Both the position numbers and the translations under genes were made by a program. 23,918 bases of DNA from assembly GCA_017615445.1 (NCBI GenBank), contig JAGAAD010000038.1, positions 1 to 23,918 of the forward strand, read 5' to 3'. This document shows, piece by piece, positions 7,801 to 17,070 of the stretch; positions within the stretch are counted from its first letter, which is position 1; each line of letters starts with the position of its first letter. The notes below the pieces were generated by a model. That model made no database searches. It worked only from the letters and a program-made list of their open reading frames with translations, and was not told the origin of the DNA. Source of the stretch: Bacteroidales bacterium (lineage in GTDB: Bacteria; Bacteroidota; Bacteroidia; Bacteroidales; UBA932).

Positions 7801-9998
7801 AACGATTCCTCATTGCTCTGCAGGCGCTGCTGATTCCTCTGCTGATGTCTGCGCAGATCAATATGTCGGTTAACGGACGCGCGGAGCTCGATCCGCAGGA
7901 CAACGACGCGCGCTCTTACTACGCCCTGAAGGACGCCAACGACCTGGACTGCGCCATCATCAAGGTCAGCCTGAACAATCCCGTCAACGGCACCCTGGTT
8001 CTCCAGACCAAGGGCGGCTCCGCGACGGTCAAATCCGAAAAGCAGGTCAATGGGGAATGGTGGTTCTGGGTATCACCCGTTGTTACCAACATAATGTTCT
8101 CCTGCGAGGGCTACACCCCTACCGGTTATGTGGGCGTGACCCTCAAGGGCAAGAACGTCTACCGCCTCAAGCTCACCGTGGACGCATCTGTGTCCACCGT
8201 GACCACCTTCACGCTCGGCGAGAGCGTGATGAAACTCAACGTCACCCCGCCGGACGCAACCGTCTTCTACGGAAAAACTGCGACCTGCGATATGGGCAGC
8301 CGCGTGCTGACCGACGGTCTGTTCGAAGCGTTCCTCGACAAAGGGACATACTACTACCGCATCGAGAGCCGCTTCTATGAGCAGGCCAGCGGAAAGTACG
8401 AGGTCACTGACGATTCGCCCGAGCAGTACGTCTCGCTCAAGCCGGCCTTCAGCTACCTCAGCCTGGATACCAACCCCCAGGGCGCCGAGGTCTATGTGAA
8501 CGGCCGCAGGATAGGCACCACCCCGCTTGCTATGTCTGACAAGATACGCAAGGGCACGGACGTGAGGATAGAATTCCGCAAGGAAGACTACTATATCGAG
8601 CCCGTGAAGGTGGACATCGTCGGCGACGGCAAAGTGCAGGTAGTGCCCACGGTGAACCTCCGGCCGCAGTTCGGATGGGTCACCTGCGTGTGCGACGACC
8701 CGGATGCCGAGCTGACCGTGAGGGACGCCGCAAAGGTGATCGCCACCGGCCGCAGCGGTATGCGCGTGAAGCTCAACAGCGGCGGAATGTCCTACAAGCT
8801 CGAATCGTCCAAACCTTCGCACATCTCGCAGGCCCAGGGTATCAAGGGCAGCACCATCGAGGGCAAGGAAGTGAAGATAGTGGTGGACAAGCCCGTCCCG
8901 ATCTACGGCGGACTGCAGATAACCAGCACCCCTTCGAGGGCAAAGGTCTATATCGACGGCGAAGAAGCCGGAACGACCGCCTTCAGCAAGAGGATCCTGA
9001 TCGGTGAGCACACCGTGGAGCTCAAGCTGGACGGCTATCACCTGGATCCGTTCAAGGTTCAGATCAAAGAGGGCCGCACGGAGCAGCTGGCGAAGACCCT
9101 GGTCAAGGGCCCGAGAGAGGTGATGGTGACCGTGTACACGGACTCCGGCTGCAACATCTGGATGGACGGCGTCAGCCTGGGCAAGGGAAATACCAGGAAA
9201 ATAACCCTTGAGGTGGGCAGAAGCTATTTATTCGAAACGGAGCGCGATATGTCAACACTCCCGTTCACCAAGGGTCAGTTGTACTATACTCCGACTGCGG
9301 ACGAACCCCAGACGGTCAAAGTGCCTGCAGCCACTATCCGGACGGGAACGCTTAAAGTCAGTACGGGCAGTATCACGGGCGCCAAAGTCAAGGTGTCCGG
9401 CGGTGCGTGGAGCCACGAATACACCTCTCCTTTCAACAGCCTGGTCCCGATCGGCTCTTACAACGTGACCGCAACGAAGAGCGGTTATCGAGTCGCGTCC
9501 TCCACGGCAAAAATAGTGGAAGGCAGGACCACCACCCTGAATATGAATATGCATAAGCAGCTCGTGTCCTGGAGATGGAGCTGGGAGGAGAATGAGTTCG
9601 CCCGCCACTTCCTGAACTACGAATTCGGCTTCAGGGAAGAAGACGTGGTCATTGGTTTCCAGTATGCCTACTGCAGCAAGCATCTCGGCTTCTACGGACG
9701 TTACCTTATATCCCCTGGCGAGGAAGAAACCTCCATCAGTGCGGGCCCTGTTATCAGGCTCACCTGGGATTACCGCAAGGTGGACTGGCAGGTCTATGCC
9801 GGCGTCGGATATATGTATGAAACGCCCGGTGTGGAATTCGGCACGCGCCTTGGCTGGCACAGCGGCAAATTCAGCTGGTTCGACCTCGGTGTGGGAATGC
9901 AGGCCTGTGGCGCCGGAGTCGTGCCGGTCATCAGCCTTGGTCTCGGCATACTCTTCTTCCCTTACTACTTGTTATTTGGCTCAGCATTTGACTTATGA
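7797..9998 (+). CDS. PEGA-domain protein with C-terminal beta-barrel-like module (paralogue 1)
   Basis: This 733-residue exported protein has a signal peptide ending near MSAQ. An N-terminal conserved body contains the aromatic block GEWWFWVSP followed by CEGYTPTGYVGV. PEGA domains, small beta folds common in surface proteins, lie near 220-290 (NPQGAEVYVNGRRIGTTPL) and 371-440 (STPSRAKVYIDGEEAGTTAF); two weaker PEGA-like units follow to about 590. The last 140 residues alternate aromatic and small residues in strands, suggesting a partial outer-membrane barrel. It shares its first 440 or so residues with the genes at 11492 and 14117 but is the most diverged of the three. Its stop overlaps the next start. 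Role unknown; probably structural. Confidence 0.8.
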   Translation: MKRFLIALQALLIPLLMSAQINMSVNGRAELDPQDNDARSYYALKDANDLDCAIIKVSLNNPVNGTLVLQTKGGSATVKSEKQVNGEWWFWVSPVVTNIMFSCEGYTPTGYVGVTLKGKNVYRLKLTVDASVSTVTTFTLGESVMKLNVTPPDATVFYGKTATCDMGSRVLTDGLFEAFLDKGTYYYRIESRFYEQASGKYEVTDDSPEQYVSLKPAFSYLSLDTNPQGAEVYVNGRRIGTTPLAMSDKIRKGTDVRIEFRKEDYYIEPVKVDIVGDGKVQVVPTVNLRPQFGWVTCVCDDPDAELTVRDAAKVIATGRSGMRVKLNSGGMSYKLESSKPSHISQAQGIKGSTIEGKEVKIVVDKPVPIYGGLQITSTPSRAKVYIDGEEAGTTAFSKRILIGEHTVELKLDGYHLDPFKVQIKEGRTEQLAKTLVKGPREVMVTVYTDSGCNIWMDGVSLGKGNTRKITLEVGRSYLFETERDMSTLPFTKGQLYYTPTADEPQTVKVPAATIRTGTLKVSTGSITGAKVKVSGGAWSHEYTSPFNSLVPIGSYNVTATKSGYRVASSTAKIVEGRTTTLNMNMHKQLVSWRWSWEENEFARHFLNYEFGFREEDVVIGFQYAYCSKHLGFYGRYLISPGEEETSISAGPVIRLTWDYRKVDWQVYAGVGYMYETPGVEFGTRLGWHSGKFSWFDLGVGMQACGAGVVPVISLGLGILFFPYYLLFGSAFDL

Positions 9999-11488
9999 TG
10001 AGAATACTCGCAATCCTGGCGGTGGCGCTTGTCCTGCCGCTTTCCGCACAAGCCCAGACAAAGGGCTTCGATGCCCTCAGGCAGAAGAACGACAGAAAGT
10101 TCGAAGAGCATAAGGCCAAGGTGGAAAACACCTTCAGGGCCCATCGTGAAGCGGTGAACAAAGAGTTCGAGCAGGCACTCCGCCAACCGTGGGAAAAGAA
10201 ATCCGTCAAGAAGGCGGTGCCCACCCCGAAGAAGAAAGACAAGGACCTCCCGCCCGTCGTCATAGAGGAAGAGGAGAGGCAGGCACCTCCGAAGGACAAC
10301 CCCATCGTCATCGAGGAGATCCCGACCATCCCCGAACCGGAACCGGCTCCCGAGCCGACTTACCCCATCGAGGAGATAATAGGCCAGGATCAGGAAACTT
10401 CGAGCTTCACGATTTATGGCACCGCGTTCAATATCCGCTATCCCGCAGTCCCCAAACTCAGGGGAGTTGAGGAAAGCCAGGTGGCAGACTTCTGGCTGAC
10501 CCTCTGCGGCCCGGACTACGACAATATGCTCGTGGACCTGCTGGAGCAGAAAGCGAAGCTCTCGCTCTGCGACTGGGCCTATATGAAGGTGGTGGACAAG
10601 TTCACCGAAGGACTCTACGGCAGCGCGAGTGCCCCGGAGGCCGTGGTTATGCAGGCCTACATCCTCACCCAGTCGGGCTTTCGCCTCTATCTCGCGCGCG
10701 ACTCGAAGAAGGCGCTGCACAGGCTGATGCCCACTGACCTGGACGTCTACAAATACACCTATGTGGTGGTGGACGGCCGCAAGTGCTATATGTTCGATGG
10801 CGCGGACGACAAGTCCTACTACGTTATGGGCCAGGCCCTCGAGGGCACTGTCCCTATGTCCGTGATGCTCGTCAGGGAGAACGCTTTCGCCACCGCGGAG
10901 ACGGAACCGCGTACCCTCAAATCGAGGGACTACCCGTCCGCGACCGTGACCGTCAGCGCCAACAAAAACCTCATCGAGTTCTACAACGGCTACCCCGAAT
11001 CGTTTGCGAACAACGACGGCACCACCCGCTGGCGCTTCTACGCCAACACCCCTCTGAGTGCCATCGCAAAGGAGTCGCTCTACCCGGCACTCAGCGAGGC
11101 TATCAAGGGTATGAACGATTTCCAGGCGGCGAGCGTGCTGCTCAACTTCGTGCAGACCGCTTTCGTCTACGAATACGACAACAAAGTGTGGGGAAGGGAC
11201 CGCGCGTTCTTCGCGGACGAAACCCTTTTCTACCCCTACAGCGACTGTGAAGACCGCTCGATCCTCTTCTCTCGCCTCGTCCGTGATCTCGTCGGCCGCC
11301 CGGCCGTGCTCATCTACTACCCCGGGCATCTCGCCACTGCGGTCAATTTCGAGAGCGAGGTAAGCGGTGACTACCTGATGATCGACGGCAAAAAATACGT
11401 AATCTGCGATCCCACCTACATCGGCGCGCCCATCGGGCTCACGATGCCGGGAATGGACAACTCAGGTGCGAAGGTCATAAAACTTTAG
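9995..11488 (+). CDS. Transglutaminase-like exported protein
   Basis: This 497-residue protein has a signal peptide ending in AQAQ, a charged coiled-coil-like stretch (about 22-70), then a Pro/Glu/Lys-rich linker (about 70-130). The C-terminal part carries a transglutaminase-like papain-fold core: Cys418 in YPYSDCEDRS, His445 in PGHLATAV, and Asp472 in ICDPTY, in the family order Cys-His-Asp. Such proteins are proteases, peptide cross-linkers or, in some cases, inactive scaffolds; here the triad looks intact. It sits between PEGA paralogues, so its substrate may be one of the operon products, which is inference. Start codons at 9995 and 9998 are both possible; the first overlaps the upstream stop. 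Confidence 0.82.
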   Translation: MMRILAILAVALVLPLSAQAQTKGFDALRQKNDRKFEEHKAKVENTFRAHREAVNKEFEQALRQPWEKKSVKKAVPTPKKKDKDLPPVVIEEEERQAPPKDNPIVIEEIPTIPEPEPAPEPTYPIEEIIGQDQETSSFTIYGTAFNIRYPAVPKLRGVEESQVADFWLTLCGPDYDNMLVDLLEQKAKLSLCDWAYMKVVDKFTEGLYGSASAPEAVVMQAYILTQSGFRLYLARDSKKALHRLMPTDLDVYKYTYVVVDGRKCYMFDGADDKSYYVMGQALEGTVPMSVMLVRENAFATAETEPRTLKSRDYPSATVTVSANKNLIEFYNGYPESFANNDGTTRWRFYANTPLSAIAKESLYPALSEAIKGMNDFQAASVLLNFVQTAFVYEYDNKVWGRDRAFFADETLFYPYSDCEDRSILFSRLVRDLVGRPAVLIYYPGHLATAVNFESEVSGDYLMIDGKKYVICDPTYIGAPIGLTMPGMDNSGAKVIKL

Positions 11489-11491
11489 TCT

Positions 11492-14113
11492 ATGAAAAAG
11501 CTGGTTCTGCTCTTCCTTGGACTGCTGCTCGGAGCCCTGACGGCCTTCGGGCAGATCAGTATGTCCGTGGGTTCGAGGGCCGAGCTCATTCCGGATGATA
11601 CGGACGCCACAGCCTATTATCGCCAGACCGATGTCAACGACAACGTTTGCGCGATAATCAAGGTGGTGCCCGAGAACAGCCTGGCAAGCACGCTTGTGCT
11701 TCAGACAAAGGGTGGAATGGCTCCCGTAGCGCCGCCTCGCGGGGAAAGCAATTTCCGTCAGGACAGCGGGGAATGGTGGTTCTGGATTTCTCCGAAGGTC
11801 ACTAACATTATGTTCACTTGCGACGGCTACACCCCGACCGACTGGGTGGGTGTGTCGCTGCAGCCCGGAAAGGTATACCGCCTGAAATTGAACGTGGACT
11901 CCTCGTTCACTATGGTCAAGACCTTCAGCGGCTCCGGCCTTATCGGCGTGCAGATGACCATCAAGCCGGAGAAGGCGCGTGTCGCGTACGGCACCAGCCG
12001 CGACCAGATGATCAACTTCAAGGAAGTGACAGATGGTATCTTCGACGCATTCATCGCGGAAGGGAAGTACTACTTCCGGGTAGAGAGCAAGTTCTACGAA
12101 GCCTGGGCGTCCGAAATCAATGTCAAGAAGGGAATGAAGGAGATAAATGTCTCCCTCACCCCTGCGTTCGGCACTCTTAAGCTCAATACGGTTCCGGAGG
12201 GCGCGGAAGTATTCCTGGACGGCGAACTGTTGGGCACCACTCCGATTCAGAAGTCGGATATGATAGCCGGAGGCGACCATATGCTGCTTTTCCGCAAGAC
12301 TAATTACTATGTCGCCAATCAGAAAGTGACCGTCAAGGCCGACGGCAGCCTTCAGACTGTCGCGCCCGTGACCCTGAAGCCGCAGTTCGGCAATGTCACC
12401 CTGCTTTGCGACGATCCGAAGGCGGACCTTATAGTCACGGATCCTTCCGGCAGCGAAGTCTTCCGTGGAAAGAGCGGGTCGAAAACCACCCTCAACAGCC
12501 AGCTGACCTACAAGGTGGAGTCTTCGCGCCCGTCGCATCTTCCTCAGTCGCGCGGCATAGTGGGCTCGACGATTGAGGGAAAGACGGTGGAGATAACGGT
12601 CGAGGCGCCGGTGCCGATCTACGGCGAGCTGCAGATCTCGAGCACACCCAGCCGCGCGGAAGTGTGGATCGACGGCGAACTCTCCGGTATGACCATCTTC
12701 TCAAAGACGCTGCTGATAGGAGAACATTCGGTTGAACTCCGCAAGGAAGGTTACGATCCGCTTAAATTCACGGTGGATATCCAGCGCGACCAGACCACTC
12801 AGCTTTCCAAGGAAATGCCGGCTCTTGGCTCCACAAAGCCGAAGCAGTCATTGCAGGAGCAGACCTACAGCTCCGACGAGTATGTGGATCTAGGCCTGTC
12901 CGTGAAATGGGCGAGCTGCAACGTGGGCGCATACAGCCCGGAGTCGAATGGAAATTACTACGCCTGGGGAGCCATCACGGGGAATAGCGCTTATGATTGG
13001 GAACACTATCGTTTCCGTTCATCCGGTTCCAAAGAGGATGATATAAAGTTCTCCAAGTATGTAATGAATTCCAGGTACGGAAGCGTTGATTCAAAGAAAA
13101 GGCTCGACGAGGACGATGACGTGGCGCGCTTTATGCTCGGCCGTGGATGGAGAATGCCCACCGCAGAAGAGCTGTCCGAGCTGAAGAATAAGTGCACGTG
13201 GACCTGGACGACATACAAGGGGGTCTACGGTTGCGACGTGCTGGGCCCTAACGGCAACAGGATCTTCATTCCGGCGGCGGGTTTCAATGGCGGAGGCACC
13301 TCCGGTCAGGAGGGCCAGTATGGTTATCTCTGGGATTCGCGTCTGGACGACAACACCATCTACGGCGGATTCCTCTACTTCAACGAAAACGGGGTCAATG
13401 ACGAAACCAGCACCAGCAGATACTATGGTCTGTCGGTGCGCGCCGTGTATGTGGGTGCTGCAGGCGAATCCAAATCCCGAATGCGTTCAGAAGCGGTCGT
13501 GGGAAACGTCCTTTCCAGGGGAGAGTGGCGCAATTTGATGAAGAAAACCTTCGACAACCCGTCTTGGAGCTACGACAACGGCAAGTACCGCGGACAGCTC
13601 AACAACGGCCGCAACGGCTTCGGCGCCTACTTATGGTCGACCGACAGTGATATGTTCTTCGGTTACTATTCCGGAGGCGACCGTGAGGGTATGGGCATCT
13701 ATTGCATCGGCCGCGACAGCAACTTTATCAGGAACTGCAGCGGTTGCATCTACTACGTAGGCAATTTCTCCAAGAACATAAAGGAGGGCAAAGGCACTTG
13801 CTACGACAAGTTCGGCAACCTCATCTACTACGGTGACTTCAAGGACGACAAACCCGTGGGCGAGTACCCTGTGACCGGAAAGTACAAGGCCTACAAGTTC
13901 GAGTGCATAGAGTACGACAACGGCAATAAGTATGTGGGTGAAACCAAGGACGGCAAACGCCACGGTTACGGAATCTTCCTCTGGAAGGACGGCTCTTCGT
14001 GGTATGGCCGTTGGGAAGACGGTTCCCGCTCCGGCCGTGGAATCTATTACCCGTACTCCGGAGCCTCTTACACCATCGGAACCTGGAAGGGCGACGACTT
14101 CACCGCCGATTAA
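11492..14113 (+). CDS. PEGA protein fused to FISUMP domain and MORN repeats (paralogue 2)
   Basis: This 873-residue exported protein shares its N-terminal body with the genes at 7797 and 14117: the GEWWFWISP block, CDGYTPTDWVGVSLQPGK, and PEGA units near 222-290 and 370-440. Residues about 463-650 form a FISUMP domain (YVDLGLSVKWASCNVGAYS, YYAWG, GWRMPTAEEL, IPAAGF, LSVRAVY), a module found in many Bacteroidota and Fibrobacter surface proteins. From about 698 to the end are MORN-type repeats with the YxGxxxxGxxxGxG pattern (KYVGETKDGKRHGYGIF, WYGRWEDGSRSGRGIYY). It begins three bases after the upstream stop. PEGA plus FISUMP plus MORN is an unusual combination. Likely surface or periplasmic structural protein. 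Confidence 0.82.
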   Translation: MKKLVLLFLGLLLGALTAFGQISMSVGSRAELIPDDTDATAYYRQTDVNDNVCAIIKVVPENSLASTLVLQTKGGMAPVAPPRGESNFRQDSGEWWFWISPKVTNIMFTCDGYTPTDWVGVSLQPGKVYRLKLNVDSSFTMVKTFSGSGLIGVQMTIKPEKARVAYGTSRDQMINFKEVTDGIFDAFIAEGKYYFRVESKFYEAWASEINVKKGMKEINVSLTPAFGTLKLNTVPEGAEVFLDGELLGTTPIQKSDMIAGGDHMLLFRKTNYYVANQKVTVKADGSLQTVAPVTLKPQFGNVTLLCDDPKADLIVTDPSGSEVFRGKSGSKTTLNSQLTYKVESSRPSHLPQSRGIVGSTIEGKTVEITVEAPVPIYGELQISSTPSRAEVWIDGELSGMTIFSKTLLIGEHSVELRKEGYDPLKFTVDIQRDQTTQLSKEMPALGSTKPKQSLQEQTYSSDEYVDLGLSVKWASCNVGAYSPESNGNYYAWGAITGNSAYDWEHYRFRSSGSKEDDIKFSKYVMNSRYGSVDSKKRLDEDDDVARFMLGRGWRMPTAEELSELKNKCTWTWTTYKGVYGCDVLGPNGNRIFIPAAGFNGGGTSGQEGQYGYLWDSRLDDNTIYGGFLYFNENGVNDETSTSRYYGLSVRAVYVGAAGESKSRMRSEAVVGNVLSRGEWRNLMKKTFDNPSWSYDNGKYRGQLNNGRNGFGAYLWSTDSDMFFGYYSGGDREGMGIYCIGRDSNFIRNCSGCIYYVGNFSKNIKEGKGTCYDKFGNLIYYGDFKDDKPVGEYPVTGKYKAYKFECIEYDNGNKYVGETKDGKRHGYGIFLWKDGSSWYGRWEDGSRSGRGIYYPYSGASYTIGTWKGDDFTAD

Positions 14114-14116
14114 TCG

Positions 14117-16060
14117 ATGAAAAGACTGCTGACCATTATCATTCTTCTGCTCGGTTGTTTCACGGCGTTCGGGCAGATTTCGATGACGGTCAGCGGCAAG
14201 GCGTTACTCGACCCGGAGGATGCTGACGCCATCTCATACTACCGCCAGACCGACGCCAATGACAATGTCTGCGCGATTATCAAGGTCGCACCGGACAATC
14301 CTCTTTCGTCGAGGCTGGTCCTTCAGACAAGGGGCGGTATGGCTCCGGTCGCGCCGCCGAGAGGCCTTTCGAACTATATGGATTCCGCCGGGGAGTGGTG
14401 GTTCTGGATTTCGCCTAAAGTCACGAACATAATGTTCACTTGCGACGGTTATACTCCAACCGATTGGATAGGGGTAACACTGCAGCCGGGAAAAGTTTAC
14501 AGGCTGGGCCTCAGCGTAGAATCGTCGTACACCATCGTAAAGCAGTTTTCCGGAGCAGGTCTTTCGGGCATCAAGATGACCATCAGCCCCGAAGAGTCGA
14601 TGGTCTCCTACGGCACCAGCCGCGACCAGATGATCAACATCGCCCCCGTGTACGACGGATATTTCGACGCATCGTTGCCCGAGGGCAAGTATTTCTTCAA
14701 GATAGAGAGCGAATTCTACGAGACCTACACCACCGAGATAACCATAGGCAAAGGTATGAAAGAGGTCGATGTAACTCTTGTGCCCTCGTTCGGATTCCTG
14801 AATTTCAGCTCCGATCCCGACGGCGCGGACGTGTATCTCGACGGCAAACGCATAGGTACGACCCCGATCGCGAAAACCGACCGCGTCAGCAAGGGCGAAC
14901 ACACCATACTCTTCCGTAAAGCCGATTACTATGTCGCAGAGCGCAAGGTCAGGGTGGAAGGCGACGGCACAGTGCAGTCCGTGCCTACGGCTGAGCTCAA
15001 ACCGCAGTTCGGAACGGTCACCATCCTGTGCGACGACCCCGGGGCCGAACTCATTGTCACAGATCCCTCCGGCAAGGAGGTCTTCCGCGGTAAGAGCGGA
15101 GAGAGCGTCCGGCTGAACAGTCAGGCCACCTACAAGCTCGAATCCTCGAAGCCCTCGCACATCTCCCAGTCTCAGGGAATAGTGGGCAAGACCATCGAAG
15201 GTAAGAATGTGGAGGTACGTGTGGATGTGCCCGTCCCTATCTATGGCGGGTTGCAGATTTCCAGCATTCCCAGCCGTGCGGAGGTCTTTATCGACGGCCA
15301 GTACGCCGGCACCACCCTTTTCGCGCAGGCGGTTCTGGCAGGCAGCCACTCTGTGGAACTGCGCAAGGAGGGTTATGCCACGCAGCGCCGGGTAGTGGAG
15401 ATCGAACGCGACCAGACTATGAGCATCTCGTTCGAACTCCAGTCCACCGGCGCGCCGAAGGTAACGAAGCCTGAATCGAAACCGGTGGAGACCAAACCTG
15501 CTGAACCTGTAGAGAAGAAGTCCGGTTTCCACCTATTCAATAATTTCGACCTGATAGCAGGCGCTCTCGCGGGATATGATCCCACGGTTAAGGCACTTTC
15601 GTTCGGAGTTGTGCTTGGCGCCGCGAAAGACTTCGGCGGCTACTTGAAGTTCAGGGGAACTTTCGGAGATCACTTGAATACTTCGGGAACTTATTATCGC
15701 TCTGATACCGGATTTGAGTATGCCTCGGGAAATGATGCCATCGTGGGGACGATCTGGACGGATGATGATTTCGACGTGATTCACTCGCGCTGGCTGTTCA
15801 CCGGGGGAGCTATGATCAGGCTGGCCGGTGCCGTCTACCTCTATGCCGGGGCGGGCTACGGCTGGATGCGCACTTATTGGCCGAGCAACCCTGACGCCAG
15901 AGGCAGTGGTTATACTGTGATGGTTAAGGACCTTTCCCGTGCGGGGCTGTCGCTGGAGGCAGGAGGAATACTCCGCGTCGGCCAGTTCGGCCTGTCGCTC
16001 GGAGTAGCCCGTACGAATGGCTATGTGGATGGTGAAATCGGACTTGAATTCTTTTTCTGA
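14117..16060 (+). CDS. PEGA-domain protein with C-terminal beta-barrel-like module (paralogue 3)
   Basis: This 647-residue exported protein has a signal peptide ending near TAFGQ. Its first 440 residues are close to the gene at 11492, sharing YYRQTD, MAPVAPPRG, YGTSRDQMIN and the same two PEGA units. A Lys/Pro/Glu/Thr linker (about 440-470) then joins a 175-residue beta-rich domain with strands such as FDLIAGALAGYDP and AVYLYAGAGYGWMRTYW, ending in aromatic LEFFF, typical of outer-membrane barrels whose last residue is Phe. It starts three bases after the previous stop and ends two bases before the next start. The linker plus terminal Phe suggest an outer-membrane anchor with a periplasmic PEGA arm, though orientation is inferred. 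Confidence 0.8.
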   Translation: MKRLLTIIILLLGCFTAFGQISMTVSGKALLDPEDADAISYYRQTDANDNVCAIIKVAPDNPLSSRLVLQTRGGMAPVAPPRGLSNYMDSAGEWWFWISPKVTNIMFTCDGYTPTDWIGVTLQPGKVYRLGLSVESSYTIVKQFSGAGLSGIKMTISPEESMVSYGTSRDQMINIAPVYDGYFDASLPEGKYFFKIESEFYETYTTEITIGKGMKEVDVTLVPSFGFLNFSSDPDGADVYLDGKRIGTTPIAKTDRVSKGEHTILFRKADYYVAERKVRVEGDGTVQSVPTAELKPQFGTVTILCDDPGAELIVTDPSGKEVFRGKSGESVRLNSQATYKLESSKPSHISQSQGIVGKTIEGKNVEVRVDVPVPIYGGLQISSIPSRAEVFIDGQYAGTTLFAQAVLAGSHSVELRKEGYATQRRVVEIERDQTMSISFELQSTGAPKVTKPESKPVETKPAEPVEKKSGFHLFNNFDLIAGALAGYDPTVKALSFGVVLGAAKDFGGYLKFRGTFGDHLNTSGTYYRSDTGFEYASGNDAIVGTIWTDDDFDVIHSRWLFTGGAMIRLAGAVYLYAGAGYGWMRTYWPSNPDARGSGYTVMVKDLSRAGLSLEAGGILRVGQFGLSLGVARTNGYVDGEIGLEFFF

Positions 16061-16062
16061 TT

Positions 16063-17070
16063 ATGAGGCACACGATACACATACTTCTGATTTTCGCGCT
16101 TTCGCTCCTGCTTGCAGCCTGCGATAACAAGGAACTTGTCGGTGCGCAGAGCGAAGATTTTGCGGCGCCGAAGTATCTGGCAGAACAGAAGTGGACCGTA
16201 GCATCAGGCGAGAGCGGAATAAGAATCACGTATTCCGCAGAGTTGAAGGGTGGCGGCAAGTCTGTTAAGCCCAAGTCTGCCGAGCTGATAGTTGCGAAGA
16301 ATCCGGATATGACCTTGATTGTTGCCAACACAAACGTGTCTGTTGTCGGGAACAAGGTGAATGGCGCGATTGGATTTGTACCGGGTGGGGAAACTGCGTA
16401 TTATGCGCAGGTAGTAATAGGAAGGAGCGATTACGATCTTCTCGTCAGTGAAATTCGCACGATTATGATTGGCGCTCCAACCCTCACCACGGAGATTTCC
16501 GAGATAGGATGGTACACCGTGAAAGTAACTGCCGTCATCAATTCCGGCGGACTTCAGATTACTGAAAGGGGCATCGTATTTTCGTGCACCAATACCAACC
16601 CGACCCTGGAGGGTGATTCGCGGTATATTAAGGTATCCGGGACATCGTCCGCATTCTGGGTCAGGGCCGATGTCGCAGATGCAGCAGACGATGCAGGGTT
16701 GAATATGAGTAACGCACCGACTTACTATATCCGTTCTTATGCCAAGACCTCCGTAGGAACAGGATACGGGCCGGTCGTGACGTTCAGCACGTTAAAGTGG
16801 CCGGCTATCAGTGGGGAATCTGTCTCCGATATCACCTCCACATCGGCCGTCTACAATTATACTGTCACCAAGGCGGCGAATGATAATCAGACAATAACGG
16901 AAGGCTTTTTGTACGGCACTTCCGCAGACAATGTCAATACTTATGTTGAGGGCCACGTCCTAACCGGACTCACACCCAATACTACCTATTATTGCCGCTG
17001 GTGTGTGTATGACCCGAACGGACTCGGAATCGATAATGGAACTCCCATATCGTTTAAGACATTGCCTTAG
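16063..17070 (+). CDS. Fibronectin-like lipoprotein, probably C-terminally truncated
   Basis: This 335-residue lipoprotein has the signal MRHTIHILLIFALSLLLAAC, with lipidation at Cys20. It then shows beta-sandwich repeats resembling fibronectin type III domains: one from about 140 to 245 (ending YYIRSYAKTSVGTGYGPVVTFST) and one from about 246 to 335 (LTGLTPNTTYYCRWCVYDPN, ending ISFKTLP). It is the last gene of the rightward operon and lies two bases after the previous stop. The reading frame continues after the TAG into a recognisable FISUMP start, so the protein was probably longer. Base composition is more A/T-rich than the upstream genes, which may mark a more recent arrival. Confidence 0.8.
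   Translation: MRHTIHILLIFALSLLLAACDNKELVGAQSEDFAAPKYLAEQKWTVASGESGIRITYSAELKGGGKSVKPKSAELIVAKNPDMTLIVANTNVSVVGNKVNGAIGFVPGGETAYYAQVVIGRSDYDLLVSEIRTIMIGAPTLTTEISEIGWYTVKVTAVINSGGLQITERGIVFSCTNTNPTLEGDSRYIKVSGTSSAFWVRADVADAADDAGLNMSNAPTYYIRSYAKTSVGTGYGPVVTFSTLKWPAISGESVSDITSTSAVYNYTVTKAANDNQTITEGFLYGTSADNVNTYVEGHVLTGLTPNTTYYCRWCVYDPNGLGIDNGTPISFKTLP

Noticed and set aside
9965..11329. Long open frame of 454 codons on the minus strand opposite the transglutaminase-like gene
   Set aside because: It is the mirror of a gene with strong codon bias; its His/Val/Glu/Arg-rich product lacks any recognisable motif, and the plus-strand frame has a signal peptide and catalytic triad. The same reasoning removes the long minus-strand frames at 6211-7401, 8073-9041 and 14234-15532.
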